Positions 39,867 through 48,600 are shown, counted from the stretch's first letter. The stretch: 64,000 nucleotides of DNA from Oscillibacter sp. MSJ-31 (GCF_018918025.1 NZ_JAHLPT010000003.1:62001-126000); one strand, 5' to 3'. Notes: generated by a model not told the origin, from the letters alone. Numbers and translations are program-made.

Positions 39867-39894
39867 AAAAGGACCGCCGGTGTTCCGGCGGTCC
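39867..39894 (-). terminator. Terminator of the 167-aa membrane protein gene
   Basis: A 10-bp GC-rich stem (39885-39894 with 39871-39880) followed on the minus strand by TTTT. Confidence 0.85.
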
Positions 39895-39902
39895 TTTGTG
39901 CG

Positions 39903-40406
39903 TTATTTCTTTTTCCGTTTTTTGGAGGCCTGCTTCGGGGCGGCTTCATAGTCCAGTACGCGGATGGCGGGGTTTTTCCCCTTCGCCAGCTTGATGATGG
40001 CCTCCGCATCGGAGCGGGTGAAGAACAGCGCCTTTTCCATCGAGCTGTAGCCGATGTGCAGACGGATCAGATCCGGGTGCTTACGGTCCTCGGTGACGAT
40101 GGAATTGATCTGCTCCCAGGGGAAGAAGTCGTACTGGGTCGTGATCTGCATCTGATAGAAGATCTCAAGTCCGCGGGTGGTGACCACGGCGTCCTTCTTC
40201 GTCAGAAGCGTCAGCGTATACAAAACTGCAAATCCGAGAGAGATGACCGAGAGCGGAAGGTTGCTCCGCTTGGACATCAGGCCGAACAGCAGCAGGAGGA
40301 CGACCAGTATCCAGCCGCCGACGGTGACCCACTTTTTCCGCGGCTTGGGCGGGCGCGAAACGTAGATCGGGGGCGGAACGGATTCCCAGGGAAGCGTTTG
40401 TCTCAC
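39903..40406 (-). CDS. Two-helix membrane protein with PH-like domain, function unknown
   Basis: 167-aa product, GTG start at 40404-40406 with AAAGGAAC upstream. A Pro-rich cytoplasmic N-terminus is followed by two transmembrane helices (about residues 28-44 and 51-68). A soluble domain with VVTTRGLEIFYQM and FPWEQINSIVTED then resembles bacterial PH-like/YcxB-type domains, and the C-terminus is a Lys-rich tail. No pathway can be assigned. Its position between hutH and nhaC may be accidental. Confidence 0.65.
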   Translation of the reverse strand: MRQTLPWESVPPPIYVSRPPKPRKKWVTVGGWILVVLLLLFGLMSKRSNLPLSVISLGFAVLYTLTLLTKKDAVVTTRGLEIFYQMQITTQYDFFPWEQINSIVTEDRKHPDLIRLHIGYSSMEKALFFTRSDAEAIIKLAKGKNPAIRVLDYEAAPKQASKKRKKK

Positions 40407-40433
40407 GGCGGCAGTTCCTTTCTAAAACGGGGT

Positions 40434-40460
40434 AAGGCGTGCGTGCGGGACGCACGCCTT
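40434..40460 (-). terminator. Hairpin after nhaC
   Basis: A perfect 10-bp stem (40451-40460 with 40434-40443), 15 bp downstream of the nhaC stop on the minus strand, with only a weak T-rich tail. Confidence 0.55.
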
Positions 40461-40474
40461 ATGTAAGAAGTAAA

Positions 40475-42028
40475 TTACGCGTTGATCTTGGGGGCCTTGC
40501 CGGCAGCGCGACGAGCCTCGAGGTTCGCAACGGCCTTGGCGTGAGCCTCTTCGGGAGCACCGGCGGGCTTGCCGGCCTTGGTCTTGCCGAACAGGTTGGT
40601 GTAGGAACCGTCAGCCCAGAAGATGTTGCGGCCGAGCATGGCGGTGACATAGGCATAGATGGGGTTGAGCAGGTTGACGAAGGCATAGGGGAAGAAGACG
40701 AAGGAGCTCATGCCGAGCACGCCCTGCTGATAAGCGCCGCAGCCGGTCCAGGGGAACATAACGGCCCAGAGGGTACCGGCGTCTTCCAGCGTACGGGAGA
40801 GCATGTTGCGGCCGAGGCCGAGCTCATCATACTTGTCAGCATAGATGGGGGCGGGAACGCCAATGCCGAGGAACTGGTCGCACATGGTGGCGTCGCAGAA
40901 GATGGAGGTCAGCAGGGTGGCGAGGATCAGGCTGCCAACGGAGTGGATCTTGTGCTTGAGGCCGCCGAAGAGCTTCTCGATGCAGCCGCAGCGCTCGAGG
41001 GCGCCGCCGTAGGCGAGCGCGACGAGGATGAGGTTGATGGTCCACATCATGCCGTCCATGCCCTTGGCCTTGCCGAGGATGGAGTCAGCGACCGCGTTGC
41101 CGGTCTCGACCGCGTTGCCGTAGTGCAGAACATCGAAGATGTCGCCGAGGGAGTAGCTGTAGAAAATGTCGGTGGACTGGAAGATGAGCATGAAGACGAC
41201 CGCGGTGGCGACGGAGATGGCAATGCCGACCAGGCCGGGCACGCGCAGGATGCACATCACGATAACGACGATGATGGGGAGGAGCAGGATGGGGCTGATG
41301 GTGAAGGCGCTGCGGAACGCTTCCTGGATGCCTTCGGCGACTGTAGCGTCATACGCGCTGGTGTCAACGTTCAGGCCAAGGATCGTGTAGAGAATGAGGG
41401 AGAGCAGCAGGGTCGGGCCGGTGGTGGAGACCATCGCGGTGACGTGATCGAACAGGCCGGTCTCCGCGACGGCGGCGGCGAGGTTGGTGGTGTCGGACAG
41501 AGGGGAGAACTTGTCGCCGACATACGCGCCGGAGATGATCATACCGGCGGTAATGGGGGCGGGGATGCCGAGGCCGGCACCGATGCCGAGGAAGGCAAGG
41601 CCGATGGTGGCGGTGGTGGTCCAGGAGGAGCCGCAGGCCATGCCGACGATGGCGCAGAGGATGCAGCCAACGGGCAGGAACAGCTTCGGGGTCAGCAGGT
41701 CAAGGCCGTAGACGATCATGGTGGGGATCGCGCCGGAGAGCATGAAGCTGGTGACCAGGAAGCCGACGGTGGCGAGGATCAGAACGGCTTCCATGGAGGC
41801 CGCCAGACGCTCGATCATACCGGCGAGCATTTCCTTGAAGCTGTGGCCGCAGATCGCGCCGACGATGCAGGCGACGATGATGGACATGACCAGGGGCAGG
41901 TGCGCGTCATGATAGCCGGTTTCGGAATGACCGTGGAAGCAGTAAAGCATGAACCCGATCATCGCCACGATGGGAACTAACGCCAGAATAAAACTGGGTT
42001 CCCGAACGGTTTTCTTTTCGTTTGCCAT
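40475..42028 (-). CDS. nhaC: NhaC-family Na+/H+ antiporter
   Basis: 517-aa membrane protein with about 11-12 helices of the NhaC/ion-transporter superfamily. Conserved segments are GMACGSSWTTTATIGLAFLG, GAYVGDKFSPLSDTTNLA and WTINLILVALAYGGALERC. NhaC proteins exchange Na+ for H+, and some relatives exchange organic acids or amino acids. The location beside hutH suggests exchange linked to histidine uptake or product export, but this is inference. Start ATG 42028, preceded by GAGAGAGG. A long leader precedes it. Confidence 0.88.
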   Translation of the reverse strand: MANEKKTVREPSFILALVPIVAMIGFMLYCFHGHSETGYHDAHLPLVMSIIVACIVGAICGHSFKEMLAGMIERLAASMEAVLILATVGFLVTSFMLSGAIPTMIVYGLDLLTPKLFLPVGCILCAIVGMACGSSWTTTATIGLAFLGIGAGLGIPAPITAGMIISGAYVGDKFSPLSDTTNLAAAVAETGLFDHVTAMVSTTGPTLLLSLILYTILGLNVDTSAYDATVAEGIQEAFRSAFTISPILLLPIIVVIVMCILRVPGLVGIAISVATAVVFMLIFQSTDIFYSYSLGDIFDVLHYGNAVETGNAVADSILGKAKGMDGMMWTINLILVALAYGGALERCGCIEKLFGGLKHKIHSVGSLILATLLTSIFCDATMCDQFLGIGVPAPIYADKYDELGLGRNMLSRTLEDAGTLWAVMFPWTGCGAYQQGVLGMSSFVFFPYAFVNLLNPIYAYVTAMLGRNIFWADGSYTNLFGKTKAGKPAGAPEEAHAKAVANLEARRAAGKAPKINA

Positions 42029-42392
42029 GAATGATACCTCTCTCTTTAAAAATAAGATTTTAGTTTGTTGCGTAAGCTCGAACGATACCTGAGACAACCG
42101 CCGCCGCACGGCGGAGATCATCCCCACACACAAGGTCTCTTCCGATTGCCCTCCTTTCTGCATAACAGATCAGTGCAACAAGCTGTGGACGCTCCGTATC
42201 CGGGAGGGAGCCCCGTATGCGGAGTTGGAAACGAAACCGCGCCGGCGGCCGCCGTTGGGCAAACGGCGCTTCTCACCTGCCGCGTTGCGCTTTCGTTCCG
42301 GTTCGGTCCCACAGACGCCCGCTCAGGCGTTCTGCGCGGGGATCATCGTCCGGTTTGACAAAATCACCGTGCTCTGCGGAACCAGCTTTTGT
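42029..42392 (-). promoter_or_regulatory. Long (about 360-nt) leader of nhaC, possible cis-regulatory RNA
   Basis: Between the candidate promoter and the nhaC start lies a GC-rich, stem-forming stretch with no gene on either strand. Hairpins include GCCGTT/AACGGC near 42252-42268 and an imperfect CTCCG...CGGAG stem at 42190-42224. I do not recognise a known riboswitch. Long structured leaders are common for ion and amino-acid responsive control. Confidence 0.4.
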
Positions 42393-42422
42393 ATTATATC
42401 ATAGGCGTTCACAAAAAATCAA
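42393..42422 (-). promoter_or_regulatory. Candidate promoter of nhaC
   Basis: On the minus strand, TTGATT (42417-42422), 18 bp, TATAAT (42393-42398). The -35 hexamer is the same as that of hutH. Confidence 0.55.
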
Positions 42423-42517
42423 TAAATTTCCGGATTATTTTTGCTTTTTTCTGTAACTTTTGACGATACTAAGGCGCTTTACTGCTCTGCTAATTAGCGA
42501 AAGCGGCAAAACCGAAG

Positions 42518-42542
42518 AAAGCCCCTGCCGTTTGGCAGGGGC
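42518..42542 (-). terminator. Terminator of yerC
   Basis: A 9-bp GC-rich stem (42534-42542 with 42521-42529) followed on the minus strand by TTTCTTC. Confidence 0.8.
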
Positions 42543-42561
42543 AGATCCGACCGGGAAAGAC

Positions 42562-42867
42562 TTATTCGTGTGCGTGCTTCTCCTTCATGCGCTTGAGGAC
42601 GATCTTGTAGCCGTCCGCGCCGTAGCTGATGCACTTGTTGACGCGCGTGATGGTGGCGGAGGACACGCCGATCTCCTTGGAGATCTGGGAGAAGGTGTTG
42701 CCCGCCTCCAGCATTTCGGCGACCTGCAGGCGCTGGGTCATGGCCTGGATCTCGCTGAAGGTGCACAGATCGTCGAAGAAGCGGTAGCACTCCTCAAGGT
42801 CCTTGAGCGAGAGAATGGCTTCAAACAGATGATCGGTCTCCTCCGACTTCATCTTGCTTCCGTACAT
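42562..42867 (-). CDS. yerC: YerC/YecD-family TrpR-related regulator
   Basis: 101-aa all-helical protein of the TrpR superfamily. The DNA-binding part is TFSQISKEIGVSSATITRVN; the preceding helices include FFDDLCTFSEIQAMTQRLQV. The family differs from TrpR in lacking a clear tryptophan pocket, and its ligand is not known. Preceded by AGGAGGAC. It could act on the neighbouring nhaC or hutH palindrome, but nothing in the sequence proves this. Confidence 0.9.
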   Translation of the reverse strand: MYGSKMKSEETDHLFEAILSLKDLEECYRFFDDLCTFSEIQAMTQRLQVAEMLEAGNTFSQISKEIGVSSATITRVNKCISYGADGYKIVLKRMKEKHAHE

Positions 42868-42916
42868 AACAGGTCCTCCTTACAGAACTGAATTTGGGGG
42901 CTGCGCGGGAAAAGGG

Positions 42917-43534
42917 TCAAGCCCTCTGCGCGGCGCGCAGGGAGCGCTTGAGCATATCGAGCACCGGCGGGGTGACGAAAGCCATGGCGACCGCGGTGAC
43001 CGCGCCGGAGACGATGCGGATGCCGACCTTGCCGAACACATAGGCGTAGGTGTAGTAGCCGTAGATCACGCTGTCGAGGTAGATCGCGCCGGTATTGAGA
43101 AGCGTGACGACGAGCGAGGTGACGATCAGCACGCCGACGAGCTGCCTGCGCGAGAGTTCATAGCCGCAGCGCTTGGCGTACAGACCGATGAGCAGACCGC
43201 GCACCGCGGGCGGGATGATCCACAGCACGGTGGTCGCGGTGACGCCGTAGGTCATCAGCTGGCCGAGAAAAGCGCCGACCAGACCGACCATCAGCCCGCC
43301 GCCCGGACCGTAGAGCAGAGCGCCGACGATGATGGGCAGGGCGGAAACGGAAATGTTGATCCAGCCGAGGCGGATCGTGCCGACGGTATTGAGCACGACG
43401 TAGACGGCGACCATCATGGCGATGACCACCAGCTTGCGCGTGGACATGGAGCCGAAGCGGTTGACGACGATGAGCGCGGCGACCAGCCCGACAAAGCAGG
43501 CGGCCATGCAGAGAACGATGGATGTGGGCGACAT
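42917..43534 (-). CDS. folT: ECF transporter S component, folate type (FolT)
   Basis: 205-aa membrane protein with about six helices. It binds a vitamin and works with the shared ECF AT module (not encoded here). GTIRLGWINISVSALPIIVG and LLYGPGGGLMVGLVGAFLGQ match the folate-family S components. The THF riboswitch directly upstream supports folate as substrate. Start ATG 43534 behind GAGGAGG. Confidence 0.87.
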   Translation of the reverse strand: MSPTSIVLCMAACFVGLVAALIVVNRFGSMSTRKLVVIAMMVAVYVVLNTVGTIRLGWINISVSALPIIVGALLYGPGGGLMVGLVGAFLGQLMTYGVTATTVLWIIPPAVRGLLIGLYAKRCGYELSRRQLVGVLIVTSLVVTLLNTGAIYLDSVIYGYYTYAYVFGKVGIRIVSGAVTAVAMAFVTPPVLDMLKRSLRAAQRA

Positions 43535-43683
43535 GAGACGATTCCTCCTCAAACAGTTTGAGCTTCCGCCGCGGGCATTCATTATCCCGCGCGGAGCGTG
43601 GCAGCTTGGAGAGGGCACAGATGACCCCCCTCCCCTTACGGCAGGAGCCACGCAGAAAAGAGGTCTCATGTCTCTTCTGGAGT

Positions 43684-43803
43684 GGCGAGCGGAATGCGAA
43701 AGCCATACTGCAAACCAGGGTTTTTCGTCCGCCGGGCAACTTCCCGTCCCGACGGCACTACGCGCCCGTTGGGCGCAAACACATGACTTCCTACTCTGCC
43801 AAA
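43684..43803 (-). ncRNA. Tetrahydrofolate (THF) riboswitch controlling folT
   Basis: Read on the minus strand, the leader contains in order the conserved THF-aptamer blocks CAGAGTAGG, CATGTG, GTAGTGCC, GGGACGGGAAGTTG, GGACGAA and GCATTCCGCTCGCC. They are in the same order as in the Clostridial folT/folE aptamers. The first and last blocks pair to close P1. The RNA would sense reduced folates and shut off uptake. The expression platform between the aptamer and the start (43535-43683) holds several stems; I could not decide between terminator and ribosome-site masking. Confidence 0.85.
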
Positions 43804-43831
43804 GCGTATTTTTGTGTAAAAATACACATAT

Positions 43832-43860
43832 AGAATAGCAAACTCTCCGCCCATCGTCAA
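43832..43860 (-). promoter_or_regulatory. Promoter of folT and its riboswitch
   Basis: On the minus strand, TTGACG (43855-43860), 17 bp, TATTCT (43832-43837); transcription would start about 20 nt before the aptamer. Confidence 0.75.
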
Positions 43861-43963
43861 GCAATTTCACACGGGAAAGCGCGGTTTTTCCGCGAATTTT
43901 CTTTTTTAAGGCGAGGGCGCGTTTATTTCTTACAAAACACGCGGATGCGGCGCGGCTTTTTTC

Positions 43964-43993
43964 TTGACATCGCGGCGCTTTTTTTGCTATCCT
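43964..43993 (+). promoter_or_regulatory. Promoter of glyA
   Basis: TTGACA (43964-43969), 18 bp, TATCCT (43988-43993), 87 bp before the glyA start. It is divergent from the folT promoter about 100 bp away. Confidence 0.7.
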
Positions 43994-44080
43994 ACAAAAT
44001 AGGACGACAAATGGGCCGGCCCGCGCGCCGCCCGTCTGCACAACATTTCCGGTCATCATTAAAGAGGAGGAACTTTCATC

Positions 44081-45370
44081 ATGATCAAGGAAACCATGGC
44101 TTACCTGTCCCAGTACGATCCCGAGGTCGGCGCGACCATTGAGAACGAGTACCACCGCGAGCAGCGCAACATCGAGCTGATCGCCTCGGAGAACATCGTC
44201 TCCCCCGCCGTTATGCTGGCGATGGGCACCTGCCTGACCAACAAGTACGCCGAGGGCTATCCCGGCAAGCGTTACTACGGCGGCTGCTACTGCGTCGACG
44301 AGACCGAGGAGATCGCCCGTCAGCGCGCCTGCAAGCTCTTCGGCGCCGAGCACGCAAACGTCCAGCCCCACTCCGGCGCGAGCGCGAACCTCGCGGCCTT
44401 CAAGGCAATGCTCCAGCCCGGCGACACCTACATGGGCATGAACCTCGCCCACGGCGGTCATCTGTCCCACGGCAGCCCGGTCAACATCTCCGGTCAGTAT
44501 TTCCATCAGGTCCCCTACTCCCTCAACGATGAGACCGAGCAGATCGACTACGATGAGCTCTATCGCATCGCGCAGGAGTGCAAGCCCAAGATGATCCTCG
44601 CGGGCGCCTCCGCCTATCCCCGCAAGATCGACTTTGCCAAGTTCCGTGAGATCGCCGATTCCGTCGGTGCGTACCTCATGGTCGATATGGCGCACATCGC
44701 CGGCCTCGTCGCTGCGGGCGTCCACATGAGCCCCGTGCCCTATGCCGACGTGGTCACCTCCACCACGCATAAGACCCTCCGCGGCCCCCGCGGCGGCCTG
44801 ATCCTCTGCAAGAACGAGATCACCAAGAAGAACATCGAGACCGGCGAGATGGAGACCATCAACCTCGCCAAGAAGATCGACTCCGCCGTGTTCCCCGGCA
44901 CGCAGGGCGGCCCGCTCGAGCACATCATCGCCGCCAAGGCCATCTGCTTCGGCGAGGCCCTCAAGCCCGAGTTCAAGGCCTACGGCGAGCAGGTCGTGAA
45001 GAACGCCGCCGTCCTCGCCGACGGCCTGATGAAGGAAGGCTTCCGTCTCGTCTCCGGCGGCACGGACAACCACCTGATGCTCGTTGACGTCCGCAACTTC
45101 AACATCACCGGCAAGGAGATCGAGCGCCGCCTCGACGAGTGCTTCATCACCGTCAACAAGAACGCCATCCCCAACGACCCCGAGAAGCCGTTCGTCACCT
45201 CCGGCATCCGCGTCGGCACCCCCGCCGCCACCACCCGCGGCCTGAAGGAAGAGGACATGAAGGAGATCGCCCGCATCATGGGCATGGTCGCCCGTGACTT
45301 CGAGGGCAATAAGACCGCCGCGCAGGAGGCCGTCGTCGCCCTGACCAAGAAGTACCCCATCTACGAATAA
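44081..45370 (+). CDS. glyA: Serine hydroxymethyltransferase
   Basis: PLP enzyme interconverting serine + THF and glycine + methylene-THF. The 429-aa protein has [33 protein letters not shown] and the PLP-lysine motif [18 protein letters not shown]. Start ATG 44081 follows AAGAGGAGG. It is divergent from the THF-regulated folT gene, so folate cofactor supply and its main one-carbon donor are adjacent. Confidence 0.97.
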   Translation: MIKETMAYLSQYDPEVGATIENEYHREQRNIELIASENIVSPAVMLAMGTCLTNKYAEGYPGKRYYGGCYCVDETEEIARQRACKLFGAEHANVQPHSGASANLAAFKAMLQPGDTYMGMNLAHGGHLSHGSPVNISGQYFHQVPYSLNDETEQIDYDELYRIAQECKPKMILAGASAYPRKIDFAKFREIADSVGAYLMVDMAHIAGLVAAGVHMSPVPYADVVTSTTHKTLRGPRGGLILCKNEITKKNIETGEMETINLAKKIDSAVFPGTQGGPLEHIIAAKAICFGEALKPEFKAYGEQVVKNAAVLADGLMKEGFRLVSGGTDNHLMLVDVRNFNITGKEIERRLDECFITVNKNAIPNDPEKPFVTSGIRVGTPAATTRGLKEEDMKEIARIMGMVARDFEGNKTAAQEAVVALTKKYPIYE

Positions 45371-45384
45371 GCGTAAGACAGCCG

Positions 45385-45414
45385 AAGAGGTCCCGGAAAC
45401 GGGACCTCTTCTTT
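45385..45414. terminator. Bidirectional terminator between glyA and spoIIP
   Basis: A perfect 11-bp stem (45385-45395 with 45400-45410) with GAAA loop, T-rich on the plus-strand exit, lying between convergent genes. Confidence 0.88.
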
Positions 45415-45415
45415 C

Positions 45416-46585
45416 CTATGCCAGCACGGTTTCGGCAAAGCCCGCGGCGAAGAGCCGCGCGGCGGCAAGCGCCTCATCGAGCGAGTTGCCCGCCGTGCCG
45501 ACCTCGATGAGCAGAGAGCCGGCTGTGACCTGCTGGTTGTAGCGCGAGTTGCGCACCGTGACGGGACGCATGAGCGTGGGGTATTTTGCGTACAGCGTCT
45601 CCTGCACGGCGCAGGCGAGCTTGAGGTTCTCGCGCCAGTCGGGGTGCTCCAGCCCGCCGCCGGACGAGCCGATGACAAATTCCAGCTGAGCGGCCCCCGG
45701 CTCCTCGGCGCACAGGAGCTTGTAGTTGTTGCCCTCGCTGTCGGCTACGGCGTCGCGGTGAACGTCTAAAATGTAGAGGAGCGAGGGATACTCCGCGCGG
45801 TATTTCTCAATGGCGGCGAGCGAGCGGTTGTACGCGCCGGAATAGTTGGGGTAGTCGTAGAGCTCGCGGTCGTGGAGCACGCCGAGACCGGCGTCCGTCA
45901 GGACGCGGGCGATCTCGTCGCCGACGCGGATCATGTTCTTTTCTTTTTCGAGCGTGCGGTGGTCGTCGCTCGCCTCGTACTCCTCCCCTGCCGGCATGGT
46001 GTAGGCCTCCGTGCCGTGCGTGTGGACGATGAGCACCTGCGGGCCGTCGGCGGGACATTCCGCTGCGGTGGGCGCTCCCGTGAGCTGCGAAGCGTCCAGC
46101 GTACACTTTGAGCCGTTGTTGATGCAGACGTTCCCCAGCACCGTATAGCCGCTCGGGTCGCCGACCCGGAGCGTGCGGGACGGCACGCCGTTGTCCGCGC
46201 CGCGCGGAACGGTCTCCCCCGTCTGTGCGTCGGAGAGCGTTGTGCCCTCGTGATCCTCGGTGTCGGGCTTCGTTTCGTCGGGCGGGAGCTGCAGCTCGCT
46301 CGACCACGCCTGCGTCACCTCGCTGCGCGCGTCGGCAAGGATGGGCGTCAGACTCAGCGCGAGCGATGCGCCGAGGGAGAGCTCGTCCGCTTCCTCGCCG
46401 CCCATCTCGTAGCGCAGCAGGGCGAGCGGGAGCGCAGTCTCCTGCCGCAGCCGTTCGGCGGCATCGGACAGGCTGTGCGCCGTGGCGGCCACGCCGACCG
46501 TCCAGAGCGTCAGCGCCGTGAGCGCCGCGGCGAACGCGATGCGCGGGACGCCGCGCAGCCTGGGTTTCCGTGGTATCTTCTGCAT
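45416..46585 (-). CDS. spoIIP: Stage II sporulation protein P
   Basis: Peptidoglycan amidase/endopeptidase of the SpoIIDMP complex that drives engulfment during sporulation. The 389-aa protein has an N-terminal signal anchor (RIAFAAALTALTLWTVGVAA), a linker of variable sequence, and the catalytic domain with VLIVHTHGTEAY, LYILDVHRDAV and GSLLIEVGTAGNS. Start ATG 46583-46585 is 8 bp after GAGG; a GTG three codons upstream touches that site. Upstream (minus strand) GAATATC and CATAGGTT about 14 bp apart could be a sigma-E type promoter, with low certainty. Confidence 0.93.
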   Translation of the reverse strand: MQKIPRKPRLRGVPRIAFAAALTALTLWTVGVAATAHSLSDAAERLRQETALPLALLRYEMGGEEADELSLGASLALSLTPILADARSEVTQAWSSELQLPPDETKPDTEDHEGTTLSDAQTGETVPRGADNGVPSRTLRVGDPSGYTVLGNVCINNGSKCTLDASQLTGAPTAAECPADGPQVLIVHTHGTEAYTMPAGEEYEASDDHRTLEKEKNMIRVGDEIARVLTDAGLGVLHDRELYDYPNYSGAYNRSLAAIEKYRAEYPSLLYILDVHRDAVADSEGNNYKLLCAEEPGAAQLEFVIGSSGGGLEHPDWRENLKLACAVQETLYAKYPTLMRPVTVRNSRYNQQVTAGSLLIEVGTAGNSLDEALAAARLFAAGFAETVLA

Positions 46586-46667
46586 GATCGTCACCTCGGG
46601 ACAAACCTATGCGACCGGCGGGACGGATATTCCGGGCAAAAATATTTCGGAAAAGCGCGGGAAGGGC

Positions 46668-46695
46668 TTGACTTTGCGCTCTTTTTTTGTATAAT
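46668..46695 (+). promoter_or_regulatory. Promoter of rpsF-ssb-rpsR
   Basis: TTGACT (46668-46673), 16 bp, TATAAT (46690-46695). The 80-nt leader has two small hairpins (46705-46719 and around CACACG/CGTGTG at 46733-46749) where an S6:S18 autoregulatory site would be expected. I could not confirm the consensus. Confidence 0.7.
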
Positions 46696-46780
46696 AGTAG
46701 AGCTTATGGTTTCACCATAGGCATATCCTTGCTCACACGAAGGACGTGTGGGCCATCAGTCCAAAAGGAGGTGCAAGAAA

Positions 46781-47077
46781 TTGGCTAAGATTTCCGCTAA
46801 CTATGAGGTCGTTTTCATCATCGACCCCGCACAGGGTGAGGAAGGCGTTGCCGCGCTGACCGAGAAGTTCAAGACCCTGGTGGAGCAGAACAGCTCCGCG
46901 ATGGAAGTGGAGGAGTGGGGCAAGCGCAAGCTCGCTTACGCGATCAACTACATTACCGAAGGCTACTATGTGTTGATCTCCTTCACCAGCGCGCCCGAGT
47001 TCCCCAAGGAGCTGGACCGTATCCTTCGCATTACCGACGGCGTCATCCGTTCCATGATCGTCTGCAAGGACGAATAA
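46781..47077 (+). CDS. rpsF: 30S ribosomal protein S6
   Basis: 98-aa protein (M)AKISANYEVVFIIDPAQGEE with the S6 core KLAYAINYITEGYYVLISF. The start is TTG at 46781, because AAAGGAGGTG sits at the right distance and S6 begins here. First gene of the conserved rpsF-ssb-rpsR operon. Confidence 0.95.
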   Translation: MAKISANYEVVFIIDPAQGEEGVAALTEKFKTLVEQNSSAMEVEEWGKRKLAYAINYITEGYYVLISFTSAPEFPKELDRILRITDGVIRSMIVCKDE

Positions 47078-47089
47078 GGAGGAAAGAAT

Positions 47090-47536
47090 ATGTCACTCAA
47101 TCGTGTCGTTATCATGGGCCGTCTGACCCGTGACCCCGAGCTGCGCCGCACGCAGACCGGGACGGCCGTGACGTCCTTCTCCCTCGCCGTGGACCGCGAC
47201 TTCAAGAGCCGCGAGAGCGGCGAAAAGGCAACGGATTTCATTGATGTCGTTGCCTGGCGCCAGACCGCCGAGTTTGTCTGCCAGTACTTCGCCAAGGGCC
47301 GCATGGCCGTGGTCGAGGGCCGGCTGCAGATCCGCGACTGGAAAGATAAGGACGGCAACAACCGCCGCAGCGCGGAAGTGGTTGCCGACAACGTATATTT
47401 CGGCGACAGCAAGCGCGACGGAGCCTCCGGCGGCGATTATGCGCCCCCGGCCTACGGCTCTCCCGCTTCCACCTACTCCGCCCCCGCGGGCGGCGGCTTC
47501 GCCGAGATCGAAGAGGACGGGGAGCTCCCGTTCTGA
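47090..47536 (+). CDS. ssb: Single-stranded DNA-binding protein
   Basis: 148-aa OB-fold protein ([20 protein letters not shown]). It has a Gly/Pro/Ala-rich linker and the acidic C-terminal tip EEDGELPF that recruits replication and repair partners. Middle gene between rpsF and rpsR, as in most Firmicutes. Confidence 0.96.
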   Translation: MSLNRVVIMGRLTRDPELRRTQTGTAVTSFSLAVDRDFKSRESGEKATDFIDVVAWRQTAEFVCQYFAKGRMAVVEGRLQIRDWKDKDGNNRRSAEVVADNVYFGDSKRDGASGGDYAPPAYGSPASTYSAPAGGGFAEIEEDGELPF

Positions 47537-47562
47537 CAAAATCTATAAAGGAGGATACTTCC

Positions 47563-47823
47563 ATGGCTATGGAACGCGAAAACAAGGCCCCTCGCGCCGG
47601 TGCTCCTGCGAACCGCAAGCGCCGCAAGGTCTGCCAGTTCTGCGTTGACAAGTGCGAATATATCGACTACAAGGATGCCGCCAAGCTGCGCCGCTTCATT
47701 TCCGAGCGCTCCAAGATCCTGCCCCGCAGGACCACCGGCACCTGTGCCATGCATCAGCGTCAGCTGACTGAGGCGATCAAGCGCGCCCGTCAGATCGCTC
47801 TGCTGCCCTTCGTCACCGAATAA
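47563..47823 (+). CDS. rpsR: 30S ribosomal protein S18
   Basis: 86-aa protein with [20 protein letters not shown], the cysteine-containing (probably zinc-binding) S18 type, and [20 protein letters not shown]. Last gene of the rpsF operon. Confidence 0.96.
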   Translation: MAMERENKAPRAGAPANRKRRKVCQFCVDKCEYIDYKDAAKLRRFISERSKILPRRTTGTCAMHQRQLTEAIKRARQIALLPFVTE

Positions 47824-47832
47824 CTGCAAACG

Positions 47833-47865
47833 AAAAAGAGACACGCGGTGCGTGTCTCTTTTTTT
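47833..47865 (+). terminator. Terminator of rpsF-ssb-rpsR
   Basis: A 10-14-bp stem (47833-47846 with 47850-47863) and a T run. Confidence 0.9.
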
Positions 47866-48037
47866 GTCCGGAGCAGGCGCTGCGCGGCGAGCGATCTGCC
47901 TTAGCGGCGGCAGGACGGACGGCGCAGCTGCGCCGCGCAAGTGTTCTGCGGAGCAAAAGCTTGGCAGAGGGGCAATTCATTTGCCCCGGGCGTTTTAATA
48001 CCGGAGGGTGGAGCCGCCGCCGGCGACGGCGAAACCC

Positions 48038-48074
48038 AAAAAGAAAAGCATCGCAAGGCGATGCTTTTCTTTTT
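48038..48074 (-). terminator. Terminator of the tRNA array
   Basis: A long A/T-ended stem (16-17 bp, 48038-48054 with 48058-48074) immediately after the tRNA-Lys CCA on the minus strand. The 170 bp between this and the rpsR terminator hold a GC-rich inverted repeat (TGCGCGGCG near 47891, CGCCGCGCA near 47932) and no gene. Confidence 0.85.
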
Positions 48075-48149
48075 GGTGCCTCGTCGGGGATTCGAACCCC
48101 GGACACCCTGCTTAAAAGGCAGGTGCTCTGCCGACTGAGCTAACGAAGC
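48074..48149 (-). tRNA. tRNA-Lys (UUU)
   Basis: A cloverleaf folds on the minus strand: anticodon stem-loop CCTGC-CTTTTAA-GCAGG, T-loop GGTTCGAATCC, encoded CCA. Fifth and last in the array. Confidence 0.95.
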
Positions 48150-48185
48150 GAAGGTATGAAGGCAGCGGAAAACGCTGTTATTCTC

Positions 48186-48260
48186 TGGCAGGGATGGCTG
48201 GATTTGAACCAGCGAATGAGGGAGTCAAAGTCCCTTGCCTTACCGCTTGGCTACACCCCT
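48186..48260 (-). tRNA. tRNA-Gln (UUG)
   Basis: Anticodon stem-loop AGGGA-CTTTGAC-TCCCT and T-loop GGTTCAAATCC on the minus strand, encoded CCA. Confidence 0.95.
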
Positions 48261-48312
48261 ATAAGGGAAAAGAAAGGGGATCGGGACTCTATTCCCGATC
48301 CCGCTCTTTTTG

Positions 48313-48390
<78 letters not shown>

Positions 48391-48441
48391 ACATATCTGG
48401 TATCACAAGGGAAGCCTCGCCGCAGGCCACTTTGGGGAAAA

Positions 48442-48518
48442 TGGTACGCCAGAAGGGATTCGAACCCCCGGCCTACTGCTTAGAAGGCAGTTGCTCTATC
48501 CTGCTGAGCTACTGGCGC
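48442..48518 (-). tRNA. tRNA-Arg (UCU)
   Basis: Anticodon stem-loop ACTGC-CTTCTAA-GCAGT, T-loop GGTTCGAATCC, encoded CCA. Confidence 0.95.
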
Positions 48519-48525
48519 AAATGGA

Positions 48526-48600
48526 TGGAGCAGGTGACGGGAATCGAACCCGCATCCCCAGCTTGGAAGGCTGGTGCCCTGGCCATTGTGCTACACCTGC
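48526..48600 (-). tRNA. tRNA-Gly (UCC)
   Basis: Anticodon stem-loop CCAGC-CTTCCAA-GCTGG, T-loop GGTTCGATTCC, encoded CCA. First gene of the five-tRNA transcript. Confidence 0.95.

Noticed and set aside
42917-45073. A single 718-codon minus-strand frame covering folT and the antisense of glyA
   Set aside because: Only the last 205 codons (from ATG 43534) are a real gene. The rest crosses the THF riboswitch and the glyA antisense.
46696-46780. S6:S18 autoregulatory RNA in the rpsF leader
   Set aside because: Two small hairpins exist, but I could not match the known S6:S18 consensus, so it is not called as a feature.
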